Below are positions 1-5,248 of a stretch of 7,962 nucleotides of DNA, piece by piece (position 1 is the first letter of the stretch; each line of letters begins with the position of its first letter). Below the pieces are notes generated by a model. It saw only the letters and a list, made by a program, of their open reading frames with translations, searched no databases and was not told the DNA's origin. The stretch lies in assembly GCA_036278755.1 (NCBI GenBank), contig DASUKL010000034.1:1-7962 (forward strand), in the 5' to 3' direction. The stretch is from DASUKL01 sp036278755 (GTDB lineage Bacteria; Chloroflexota; Limnocylindria; Limnocylindrales; CSP1-4). Made by a program: the position numbers and the translations under genes.

Positions 1-657
1 GGCCACGACGACCACCGCGGCCAGGACGAGCGCGGCCGTCGTGGGCGTCGTCACGGCGTCCGAGCCGGCGCCGCCACCGCTCAGGCCGTCCGCGATGGCC
101 AGGCTGAACTCGCGGATGGAGAGGATGCGGATGCCCTCCAGCAACCCCGACAGGACCCCTTCCCAGACGAGGACGTAGAGGAGCCCGATGATCAGGGCGT
201 GGCGGGTGACGAGGCTGAGGGCCAGGAAGATCGCCGTGTAGGCCAGGCCCGCGCCCACGGCCCCCGCGGCGAAGGCCCAGGTCTGGCTCGTCGGGGCGCC
301 GATGATCAGGCCCGAGACGACGGTCGTGAGGGCGCCCAGGGCCGCCGCCAGCCCGGCCGCCACGGCCAGCTTGACGATCGCCAGGCGCCAGCGAGCGATG
401 GGCTTCACGAGGAGGTAGACGATCGTCCCGTCGTCGATGTCGCTGCCCAGGGCGGCTGTGCCGAGGAGCAGGCAGACCAGCGGCAGGACGGTCCGGATGA
501 CGAGGTTGCCGAAGAAGCCACGCGGCCCGGGCGAGGTCCCCGACAGCGTCGCCAGGAGCCCCACCACCACGGGCACCGCCGCAAGGAGCAGGACGAGCCA
601 CGCCCGTCGCTGGCCCAGCAGGCCCCGCAGGGCGTAACCGGCCAGGGCCCCGGTCAT
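1..657 (-). CDS. ABC-2 type transporter permease subunit, 3' end missing (runs off left edge)
   Basis: Membrane subunit of an ABC exporter, read from an ATG at 657 to the window edge with no stop (219 codons seen). It is hydrophobic, with probable membrane segments near residues 19-38, 56-71, 92-119, 127-147, 153-171 and a last one beginning about 205. Between segments 2 and 3 lies the charged stretch SDIDDGTIVYLLVKPIARWR (72-91). This matches the ABC-2/NosY-like pattern in which a cytoplasmic loop carries D-x-x-x-G-T-x-x-Y-L-L-x-K-P followed by a basic R-x-x motif. The start overlaps the stop of the upstream ATPase by 4 bp (ATGA), which fixes the start codon and suggests translational coupling; no strong Shine-Dalgarno is visible. 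By position it pairs with the ATPase at 654-1634. The substrate cannot be told. Family call is secure; the length of the missing C-terminus is unknown. Confidence 0.85.
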   Translation of the reverse strand, partial: MTGALAGYALRGLLGQRRAWLVLLLAAVPVVVGLLATLSGTSPGPRGFFGNLVIRTVLPLVCLLLGTAALGSDIDDGTIVYLLVKPIARWRLAIVKLAVAAGLAAALGALTTVVSGLIIGAPTSQTWAFAAGAVGAGLAYTAIFLALSLVTRHALIIGLLYVLVWEGVLSGLLEGIRILSIREFSLAIADGLSGGGAGSDAVTTPTTAALVLAAVVVVA

Positions 658-1634
658 CGGGCCACCAGGTAGGCGAAGACGCTCTCCAGCGACTCGTCCG
701 TGGGGCGGACCTCGAAGAGCGAGACGGCAGCCTCCCGGGCGAGGCGGGGCAGGAGGTGGGTGAAGGCGGCGAAGTCGGTCGTGCGGATCGTCAGTCGGTC
801 CCGGCCCACCTCGACGCCCTCGACCGCCGGGTCGGCAACCAGGCGGCTGGCCAGGCGGCGGTCATCGGAGGTCCGCAGGGTGAAGGTATGCGGCCGGTCG
901 GTCATGAGACGGCGCAGCTGGCGGAAGTCGCCCGAGGCCGCCAGGCGTCCGGCGTAGACGACGAGGACCCGCTCGGCCACCCGCTCCACCTCCTCCAGGA
1001 TGTGGGAGGAGACGACGATGCAGCGGCCTTCGGCGGCCATCGTCCGGAGGAGGCCCATGAGGTGCAGCCGCTGCCGGGGATCCAGGCCGTTGAAGGGCTC
1101 GTCAAGGAGGAGGACCCGCGGCTCATGCACCAGCGCGGCGGCCACCTTGGCTCGCTGGCGCATGCCCTTGGAGTACGTGGCGATGGGTCGGGCGGCGGCG
1201 GGGCCCAGGTCCACCAGCTCGATGGCCCGCCGGGCGGCGGCGAGGGGGTCGCTCAGGCCCTGGAGACGGGCGTTGAGGAGCACGAAGTCGTGCCCGCTGA
1301 GGAAGCCGGGCACCGCCTCCCGCTCCGCCACGAGGCCCACCTGGCGATAGACCTCCGGGTCGCGCCAGGCCGCTCGGCCCCCGATGCGGACGCTGCCGGC
1401 GGAGGGGCGGAGCAGGCCCGCGATGAGATGGAGAAGGGTCGACTTGCCGGCCCCGTTGGGGCCCAGGAGGCCGGTGATGCCGGGCCCCAGGGCGAAGGAG
1501 ATGCCGCTGACGGCGACGACGTTGCCGTACCAGCGGGCCGCGTCGACCAGTTCGACCGAGGGAGTCTGGAAGGGCTGTCGGTCGGGCGCCTGGGTTCGGT
1601 CGGGCGGCTGGCTTCGGTCGGGCGGCTGGCTCAA
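654..1634 (-). CDS. ABC transporter ATP-binding protein (second ATPase of the operon), TTG start
   Basis: Nucleotide-binding subunit, 326 aa from the proposed TTG start. Visible motifs: Walker A GPNGAGKST (58-66), ABC signature YSKGM (154-158) in place of the textbook LSGGQ, Walker B VLLLDE (174-179), D-loop NGLDP (182-186) and H-loop His211. The Q-loop position reads GLVAERE, with Glu instead of Gln; this is common in CcmA/NatA-type exporter ATPases. A regulatory-like C-terminal domain of about 100 residues follows. Start choice: the TTG at 1634 overlaps the TGA of the upstream permease (TTGA). No ATG or GTG lies in frame between there and the first conserved residues (V-E-L-V-D, 27-31), and the next ATG is far inside the domain. 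Residues 2-19 are three copies of a hexapeptide (SQPPDR, SQPPDR, TQAPDR), probably a disordered tail. Likely drives the permease at 657-1. The same frame stays open upstream to 3218, but that part lies over other genes and is a shadow. Confidence 0.9.
   Translation of the reverse strand: MSQPPDRSQPPDRTQAPDRQPFQTPSVELVDAARWYGNVVAVSGISFALGPGITGLLGPNGAGKSTLLHLIAGLLRPSAGSVRIGGRAAWRDPEVYRQVGLVAEREAVPGFLSGHDFVLLNARLQGLSDPLAAARRAIELVDLGPAAARPIATYSKGMRQRAKVAAALVHEPRVLLLDEPFNGLDPRQRLHLMGLLRTMAAEGRCIVVSSHILEEVERVAERVLVVYAGRLAASGDFRQLRRLMTDRPHTFTLRTSDDRRLASRLVADPAVEGVEVGRDRLTIRTTDFAAFTHLLPRLAREAAVSLFEVRPTDESLESVFAYLVAR
1578..1631 (-). repeat. 18-bp tandem repeat, three copies, in the 5' end of an ATPase gene
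   Basis: On the plus strand the unit is TCGGTCGGGCGGCTGGCT. Copies at 1614-1631 and 1596-1613 are identical, and 1578-1595 differs at 2 of 18 positions. It is in frame with the ATPase starting at 1634 and encodes SQPPDR, SQPPDR, TQAPDR immediately after the start codon. The first copy begins at the last base of the upstream permease's stop codon, so the array sits exactly on the gene junction. Likely a slippage-type expansion that lengthens the N-terminal tail in whole hexapeptides. Confidence 0.9.
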
Positions 1635-2611
1635 GCTGCGATCCGGGCGTAGCGCCGCAGGAGCACGACCAGCAGGATGGCGGTCCCGATGACGGCCACG
1701 ATCACGGCTCGGTCGGGCGTCAGGGGCGTCGAGACGTCCGAGGTGACGAGGGGTGTGCCGAACCACCAGGCGGCGGTCCGATCGAGGACGTCGGAGACGC
1801 TGATGAAGCGCACCAGGCCGCCCAGGTCGCCGCCCTGGACCACGGCGGCCACGATGGGCGGGACGATGATCGCGGCGATGATGGCCGCCGTGGCGTAGGC
1901 CCGCCGGGGCGAGAAGGCGGCGATGGCCAGGCCCAGGGCGCTCAAGAGGAGGGCCGCCACGACCGCCTGGGCGACCGTGGGTGGGAGGCTGGGCAGGTCT
2001 GCCTGGAGCGTGGCGGCCACGTCGTCGGCCGCCAGCCCCCGGCCCAGGAAGAGGAGCAGCTGGGGCGCAAGGAGGATGCCGAAGAGGGCCGTCGCGAGGG
2101 CGCTGAAACGGGCCAGGACGTAGTCGCTGCGCCGCAGGGCCCTCGAGAAGTAGAGGGTCAGGACGTGGAAGCGCTGGTCGCGGCCCAGCAGCTCCGGGGC
2201 CTGGGCGGCCACGAACAGGAAGAGGAACTGGGAGACGTCGCCGTAGTAGCCGGAGAAGCCGATGAGCGAGGTCAGCGGGTTGCTGGAGCCGCCCCCAGCG
2301 CCCGGCCCGCCAGCCCCCGGGCCGCCGACGCCCGGTCCCCCGGCCGCGCCGCCGCTCCCGAACGAGCCGCTGGTCTGGGTGCCCACGACGGCCGTGATGG
2401 CCAGGGCGATGACGGCCGGCAGGAACGTCATGGCCGTCAGGCCCCAGGGGATGAGCTTGGACCGCGCCCCGCGGCCCAGGCCGAAGAGCTGTCGCAGGGA
2501 GGCTGTGTAGAGGGCCAGGAAGGCGTGTCGCCGGCCCAGCCGGGCGCCCTCGTAGTGGCGGTAGCCCAAGTCGTAGATGCTGCCGCCGGCCGTGGTCCGG
2601 GGGGCCGTCAT
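1631..2611 (-). CDS. ABC-2 type transporter permease with glycine-rich loop
   Basis: Membrane subunit, 326 aa. Probable membrane segments near residues 58-77, 118-136, 168-190, 213-233, 237-257 and 301-320, with a basic N-terminal region (24-52) likely to be cytoplasmic. The sequence after the second segment (RDQRFHVLTLYFSRALRRSDYV, about 144-164) is the ABC-2 type motif comparable to the loop of the other permease. Between the first two segments lies a loop of almost only Gly, Pro, Ala and Ser (82-110, repeats of GGPGA). The ATG at 2611 overlaps the TGA of the upstream ATPase by 4 bp (ATGA) and has a good ribosome-binding site 6 nt upstream, so the start is well supported. By order it should pair with the ATPase at 2608-3582. 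Substrate unknown. Confidence 0.88.
   Translation of the reverse strand: MTAPRTTAGGSIYDLGYRHYEGARLGRRHAFLALYTASLRQLFGLGRGARSKLIPWGLTAMTFLPAVIALAITAVVGTQTSGSFGSGGAAGGPGVGGPGAGGPGAGGGSSNPLTSLIGFSGYYGDVSQFLFLFVAAQAPELLGRDQRFHVLTLYFSRALRRSDYVLARFSALATALFGILLAPQLLLFLGRGLAADDVAATLQADLPSLPPTVAQAVVAALLLSALGLAIAAFSPRRAYATAAIIAAIIVPPIVAAVVQGGDLGGLVRFISVSDVLDRTAAWWFGTPLVTSDVSTPLTPDRAVIVAVIGTAILLVVLLRRYARIAA
2288..2368 (-). repeat. Imperfect GC-only repeat coding for a Gly/Pro/Ala loop
   Basis: The stretch encodes residues 82-108 of the permease, built from irregular GGPGA-like units (GGPGV, GGPGA, GGPGA). At DNA level it is a run of short G/C-only units and is prone to slippage. It falls between the first and second predicted membrane segments, where a low-complexity linker would be tolerated. 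Confidence 0.7.
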
Positions 2612-3582
2612 GTCCGGCTCTCCACGGGGGCCTCGGGCGGCGCCTCGGGCTGCGTAGCCGGCGCCGACGGATCGCCCGTCGGGCCGTCGCGGAAGAGGTC
2701 CTCCAGGGTCCGGCGGCCCGGCTCGAGGCGGTCGAGGGCCAGCTCGAGGTCCGCCACGGCGTCGCGGACCGCGTCGTACACGCCGCCCCCGGCGGCCTCG
2801 ACGAGGACCGAGCGCCCGTCGATCGCGGCCCGCAGGCCCTGGCCGCGGAGTCGCTCGGCCAGGCCTTCGGCGCCCTCCTCGACCTCCACCACGAGCGAGC
2901 CGGTGTGCCCGGTGAAGGTCGCCAGCGGCGCGGCGCGCAGCAGGCGCCCGCCCTCGATGGCCACGAGGTAGTCGCAGACGCGCTCGATCTCGCCCAGGAG
3001 GTGGGAGGCCACGACCACGGTGATCCCGAACTCGGTGCCCGTCCGTCGGACGAGCTCCAGCATCTCCTCGCGCCCGGCCGGGTCGAGCCCGTTCGTGGGC
3101 TCGTCGAGGAGCAGCAGACGGGGGTCGTGGACGATGGCCTGGGCCAGCTTGACCCGCTGGCGCATGCCGGTCGAGTAGCCGCCGATGGCCCGATAGCGCT
3201 CCTCGAAGAGGCCCACATGGCGCAGGGCGTCGGCCGTCCGCTCCCGGGCCGCCGTGGAGGGCAGGCCCGAGATCTGGGCCAGGTGGGCCACGAGGTCGGT
3301 GGCGCTGATGTCCGGCGGCAGGCAGTCGTCCTCGGGCATGTAGCCCACCAGCTCGCGCAGCCGCGTGCCCTGGCGCGCGGCGTCGAGGTCGAGGACCGTG
3401 GCCGTCCCGCTCGTGGGGGCCAGGAGGCCGAGGAGGATCTTGAGCAGGGTGCTCTTGCCGGCCCCGTTGGCTCCGACCAGCCCGATGATGCCGGGCTCGA
3501 GCTCGAGGCTCAGGCTGTCGAGGGCGGTCACCGCGCCGTAGCGCTTGGTCAGCGCCATGAGGCGGATGAGGGGCTGGGCCAT
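2608..3582 (-). CDS. ABC transporter ATP-binding protein (first gene of the operon)
   Basis: Nucleotide-binding subunit, 324 aa. Motifs: Walker A GANGAGKST (37-45), signature YSTGM within GGYSTGMRQRV (134-144), Walker B LLLLDE (156-161), D-loop NGLDP (164-168) and H-loop His194. The Q-loop reads GYMPEDD (80-86), with Glu84 where Gln is canonical, as in many CcmA/NatA-like exporters. After the roughly 220-residue ATPase core comes a C-terminal region of about 80 residues and a Pro/Ala/Glu-rich tail (about 300-324). It is not a recent duplicate of the second ATPase: the motifs match but the surrounding sequence has diverged widely. The ATG at 3582 is preceded by TACACT 8 nt upstream and no Shine-Dalgarno, which suggests a leaderless transcript starting at or next to the ATG. 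Likely partner: the permease at 2611-1631. Confidence 0.92.
   Translation of the reverse strand: MAQPLIRLMALTKRYGAVTALDSLSLELEPGIIGLVGANGAGKSTLLKILLGLLAPTSGTATVLDLDAARQGTRLRELVGYMPEDDCLPPDISATDLVAHLAQISGLPSTAARERTADALRHVGLFEERYRAIGGYSTGMRQRVKLAQAIVHDPRLLLLDEPTNGLDPAGREEMLELVRRTGTEFGITVVVASHLLGEIERVCDYLVAIEGGRLLRAAPLATFTGHTGSLVVEVEEGAEGLAERLRGQGLRAAIDGRSVLVEAAGGGVYDAVRDAVADLELALDRLEPGRRTLEDLFRDGPTGDPSAPATQPEAPPEAPVESRT
2618..2623 (-). promoter_or_regulatory. Ribosome-binding site of the 2611 permease
   Basis: Minus strand reads GGAGAG, then 6 nt, then the ATG at 2611. This is the clearest Shine-Dalgarno in the window. It lies inside the end of the upstream ATPase gene, which supports the overlapping ATG as the true start. 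Confidence 0.65.
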
Positions 3583-3773
3583 CGCGGCGGAGTGTAGCGA
3601 CTCGGCCCGCCCCCGGAGCCGGCCGGCTGTGTCGTCACGGCCAGGTACTCGGGCTCCTCGATGGTTCCCGACCCTGCTCGCGCGCGATCCGCCAGGCCCT
3701 GCGCCGGGAGACCCCGATCGCCCAGCAGCCGCATCTTCACCTCGGTGATCCGCTCGTGAAGGTCCAGCGCCAC
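3549..3773 (-). CDS. Possible short gene or gene remnant, unrecognised
   Basis: A GTG-started open frame of 74 codons. The first half (residues 1-33, beginning MALDLHERITEVKMRLLGDR) has protein-like composition and a G/C-rich third-position pattern. The second half turns low-complexity (Gly, Pro, Ser, Arg) and runs 34 bp into the ABC ATPase gene in another frame. The frame is also open upstream of the GTG towards the repeat array. I recognise no family. It could be a small real protein, the degraded end of an older gene, or chance in GC-rich DNA. It would also contain the proposed -10 box of the ABC operon. Apart from this frame I see nothing in 3597-3826. Confidence 0.2.
   Translation of the reverse strand: MALDLHERITEVKMRLLGDRGLPAQGLADRARAGSGTIEEPEYLAVTTQPAGSGGGPSRYTPPRWPSPSSASWR
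3591..3596 (-). promoter_or_regulatory. Putative -10 box (TACACT) for leaderless transcription of the ABC operon
   Basis: The minus strand reads GCTACACT, then 8 nt, then the ATG at 3582. TACACT fits a TAnnnT -10 element, and the spacing would put the transcription start at or 1-2 nt before the ATG. No Shine-Dalgarno lies between, and I see no convincing -35 hexamer. The plus-strand operon has the same arrangement at 4266-4271. Inferred from pattern and spacing only. Confidence 0.5.
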
Positions 3774-3826
3774 GGCTTCGGTGCGGGCACCGCGGCGTAG
3801 CGCGCCATGGGCGGCACGATACGTCC

Positions 3827-4192
3827 GGGTTTGCCCCCAGCGAATGGATCAGGCCGGAACGCAGCGGTGACCCGTCCTCGGGACGTGCCCGCGTCCCTTG
3901 TGCCGTGCCGGGTTTGCTCCCAGCGAATGGATCAGGCCTGAACGCAGCGGTGACCCGTCCTCGGGACGTGCCCGCGTCCCTTGTGCCGTGGGGGGTTTGC
4001 TCCCAGCGAATGGATCAGGCCTGAACCCGAGCGCGACGTGGCGTTCGATCCGCATCCGCGTCCGTCGGCCGCGGAGCATTCGCTCCCCGCAAACGATCGC
4101 GCCCGAAACCCGGGCCTGGCCGGCTTTCAGGCCTCGCCCCGCCCCATCGGCCGCGAATCATCTGCTCCCCGCGAACGCTGGCCCTGGCAACC
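3827..4192. repeat. Tandem array of ~83-bp units, two near-identical plus up to three diverged copies
   Basis: Units begin with GGGTTTGC(T/C)CCCAGCGAAT at 3827, 3910 and 3993, exactly 83 bp apart. The units at 3827-3909 and 3910-3992 are almost identical. The third (3993-4075) matches closely for its first 34 bp (to 4026) and then drifts, though CCGCGTCC near its end is kept. Two further copies of the core are recognisable as CGCTCCCCGCAAACGATC (from 4081) and TGCTCCCCGCGAACGCTG (from 4163). They stay in register: core starts are 3831, 3914, 3997, 4080 and 4162. Each complete unit carries two mutually exclusive hairpins (CGTCC-TCG-GGACG and GGGACG-6 nt-CGTCCC; 3873-3885 and 3880-3897 in copy 1). 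The second and third carry the perfect palindrome TCAGGCCTGA (3932-3941, 4015-4024). The period is not a multiple of three, so the copies share no reading frame and the array is unlikely to code for protein. Function unknown. Confidence 0.9.
4113..4133. other. Small hairpin in the diverged part of the repeat array
   Basis: GGCCTG (4113-4118) and CAGGCC (4128-4133) form a perfect 6-bp stem with a 9-nt loop. No T-run follows on either strand, so a rho-independent terminator is not supported. It may be a structured relic of the array or chance in GC-rich DNA. Confidence 0.3.
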
Positions 4193-4265
4193 GCCGCGAC
4201 CGTGAGCCTGGAAGCAGACCAGGCGCCGAGCCGTGCGGCACGCCTGTTCGGCGCGCCTGACGCGC

Positions 4266-4271
4266 TACAGT
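4266..4271 (+). promoter_or_regulatory. Putative -10 box (TACAGT) for leaderless transcription of the cox-like cluster
   Basis: CGCTACAGT is followed by 7 nt and then the ATG at 4279. TACAGT fits TAnnnT, and the spacing places a transcription start at or next to the ATG, as at the divergent ABC operon. This argues against the in-frame GTG at 4270, which would overlap the box. No -35 element is convincing. Inference from pattern and spacing. Confidence 0.5.
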
Positions 4272-4278
4272 GGAGCCG

Positions 4279-5247
4279 ATGAGCCAGGTCCGAGCCGATC
4301 AGCCACCCGCGCAGCCGATACGCCACAACGGCAGCGGCCCCACGCCCGATCTCGACACGATCGAGGGGCTCCAGGACGCCTTCCGGGCCCAGGGCTACGT
4401 CTGCGACCGGCCCCTGGCCACGGTGGCCTTCCTGGCCCTCCGGCTGGGCCGGCCGCTGCTCCTCGAAGGCGAGGCGGGGGTCGGCAAGACCGAGGTGGCC
4501 AAGGTCCTGGCGGCGGCCCTGGGGGCCCGCCTCATCCGTCTCCAGTGCTACGAAGGCCTCGACGTCAACACCGCCGTCTACGAGTGGAACTACCCCCGCC
4601 AGATGCTGGAGATCCGCCTCCGCGAGGCGCGGGGCGAGGGCCAGCAGGCCACGGCCCACGACATCTTCGGCCCGGAGTTCCTCATCCGTCGGCCGCTCCT
4701 CCAGGCCCTGGAGGCCCACGACGGCACGCCGCCCGTGCTGCTCATCGACGAGATCGACCGGGCCGACGAGGAGTTCGAGGCCTACCTCCTCGAGATCCTC
4801 TCCGACTTCCAGGTCACGGTGCCCGAGATCGGCACCATCCAGGCCGAACGGCCGCCGCGGGTCATCCTGACCTCCAACCGGACCCGCGAGGTGCACGACG
4901 CCCTCAAGCGGCGCTGCCTCTACCACTGGATCGACTACCCCAGTGCGGAGAAGGAGTACGAGATCGTCCTGGCCCGCCTGCCAGGGTTGCCCCAGCAGCT
5001 GGCCCGCCAGATCGTGGGCTTCGTCCAGGAGCTGCGGACCGCGGATCTGACGAAGCTGCCGGGCATCGCCGAGACGCTCGATTGGGCCGCTGCCCTCGTG
5101 GCCCTGGGGGCCGACGACCTCAGCCCGGCGGTCATCGAGCAGACCTTGGGCGTCCTCCTCAAGTACCAGGAGGACGTGCGGGCCGTCAAGGGGCCCATGA
5201 CCGAGATGGCCCTGGCCGAGGCGGCGGGTCGCGACTGGGGCCGCTGA
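4279..5247 (+). CDS. coxD: MoxR-family AAA+ ATPase, CoxD-like (Mo-hydroxylase maturation)
   Basis: Cytoplasmic AAA+ ATPase of 322 aa, the usual size for CoxD/MoxR proteins. Motifs: Walker A GEAGVGKT (64-71), Walker B VLLIDE followed by IDRADEEFEAYLLEIL (153-174), sensor-1 Asn200 in ILTSNRTRE, and an arginine-finger region LKRRC (209-213), followed by the typical Y-H-W-I-D-Y-P segment. In the CO dehydrogenase system of Oligotropha, CoxD is needed to build the CuSMo active site and works with the VWA protein CoxE; MoxR ATPases are generally encoded beside VWA partners. Here the VWA gene follows after a single base. Start: the ATG at 4279 is preferred over the in-frame GTG at 4270 (325 aa) because of the TACAGT box 7 nt before it. 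The first 20 or so residues are Pro/Gln-rich and non-conserved in appearance. Family certain; the link to CO oxidation specifically is not. Confidence 0.92.
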   Translation: MSQVRADQPPAQPIRHNGSGPTPDLDTIEGLQDAFRAQGYVCDRPLATVAFLALRLGRPLLLEGEAGVGKTEVAKVLAAALGARLIRLQCYEGLDVNTAVYEWNYPRQMLEIRLREARGEGQQATAHDIFGPEFLIRRPLLQALEAHDGTPPVLLIDEIDRADEEFEAYLLEILSDFQVTVPEIGTIQAERPPRVILTSNRTREVHDALKRRCLYHWIDYPSAEKEYEIVLARLPGLPQQLARQIVGFVQELRTADLTKLPGIAETLDWAAALVALGADDLSPAVIEQTLGVLLKYQEDVRAVKGPMTEMALAEAAGRDWGR

Positions 5248-5248
5248 C

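Noticed and set aside
756..1652. Plus-strand open frame of 298 codons opposite the ATPase gene
   Set aside because: Antisense to a well-supported ABC ATPase; its composition simply mirrors the opposite strand, and it has no recognisable domain.
1635..3218. Long minus-strand open frame extending the second ATPase upstream to an 854-aa protein
   Set aside because: The extra 528 or so residues lie in another frame of the permease and first ATPase genes, are Arg/Pro/Gly-rich without motifs, and the conserved ATPase begins only after 1634. It is open by GC bias, not a fusion.
3849..4079. Minus-strand open frame of 76 codons across the repeat array
   Set aside because: Same repeat-driven artefact; no start signal and no conserved reading between copies.
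4113..4133. Rho-independent terminator
   Set aside because: The 6-bp stem has a long loop and no T-run on either strand, and no gene ends next to it.
3827..4192. CRISPR array
   Set aside because: The whole 83-bp unit is repeated rather than short repeats separated by unique spacers, and no cas gene is present.
3898..4260. Plus-strand open frame of 120 codons across the repeat array
   Set aside because: The repeat period (83) is not divisible by three, so successive copies are read in different frames. The frame is a by-product of the array.
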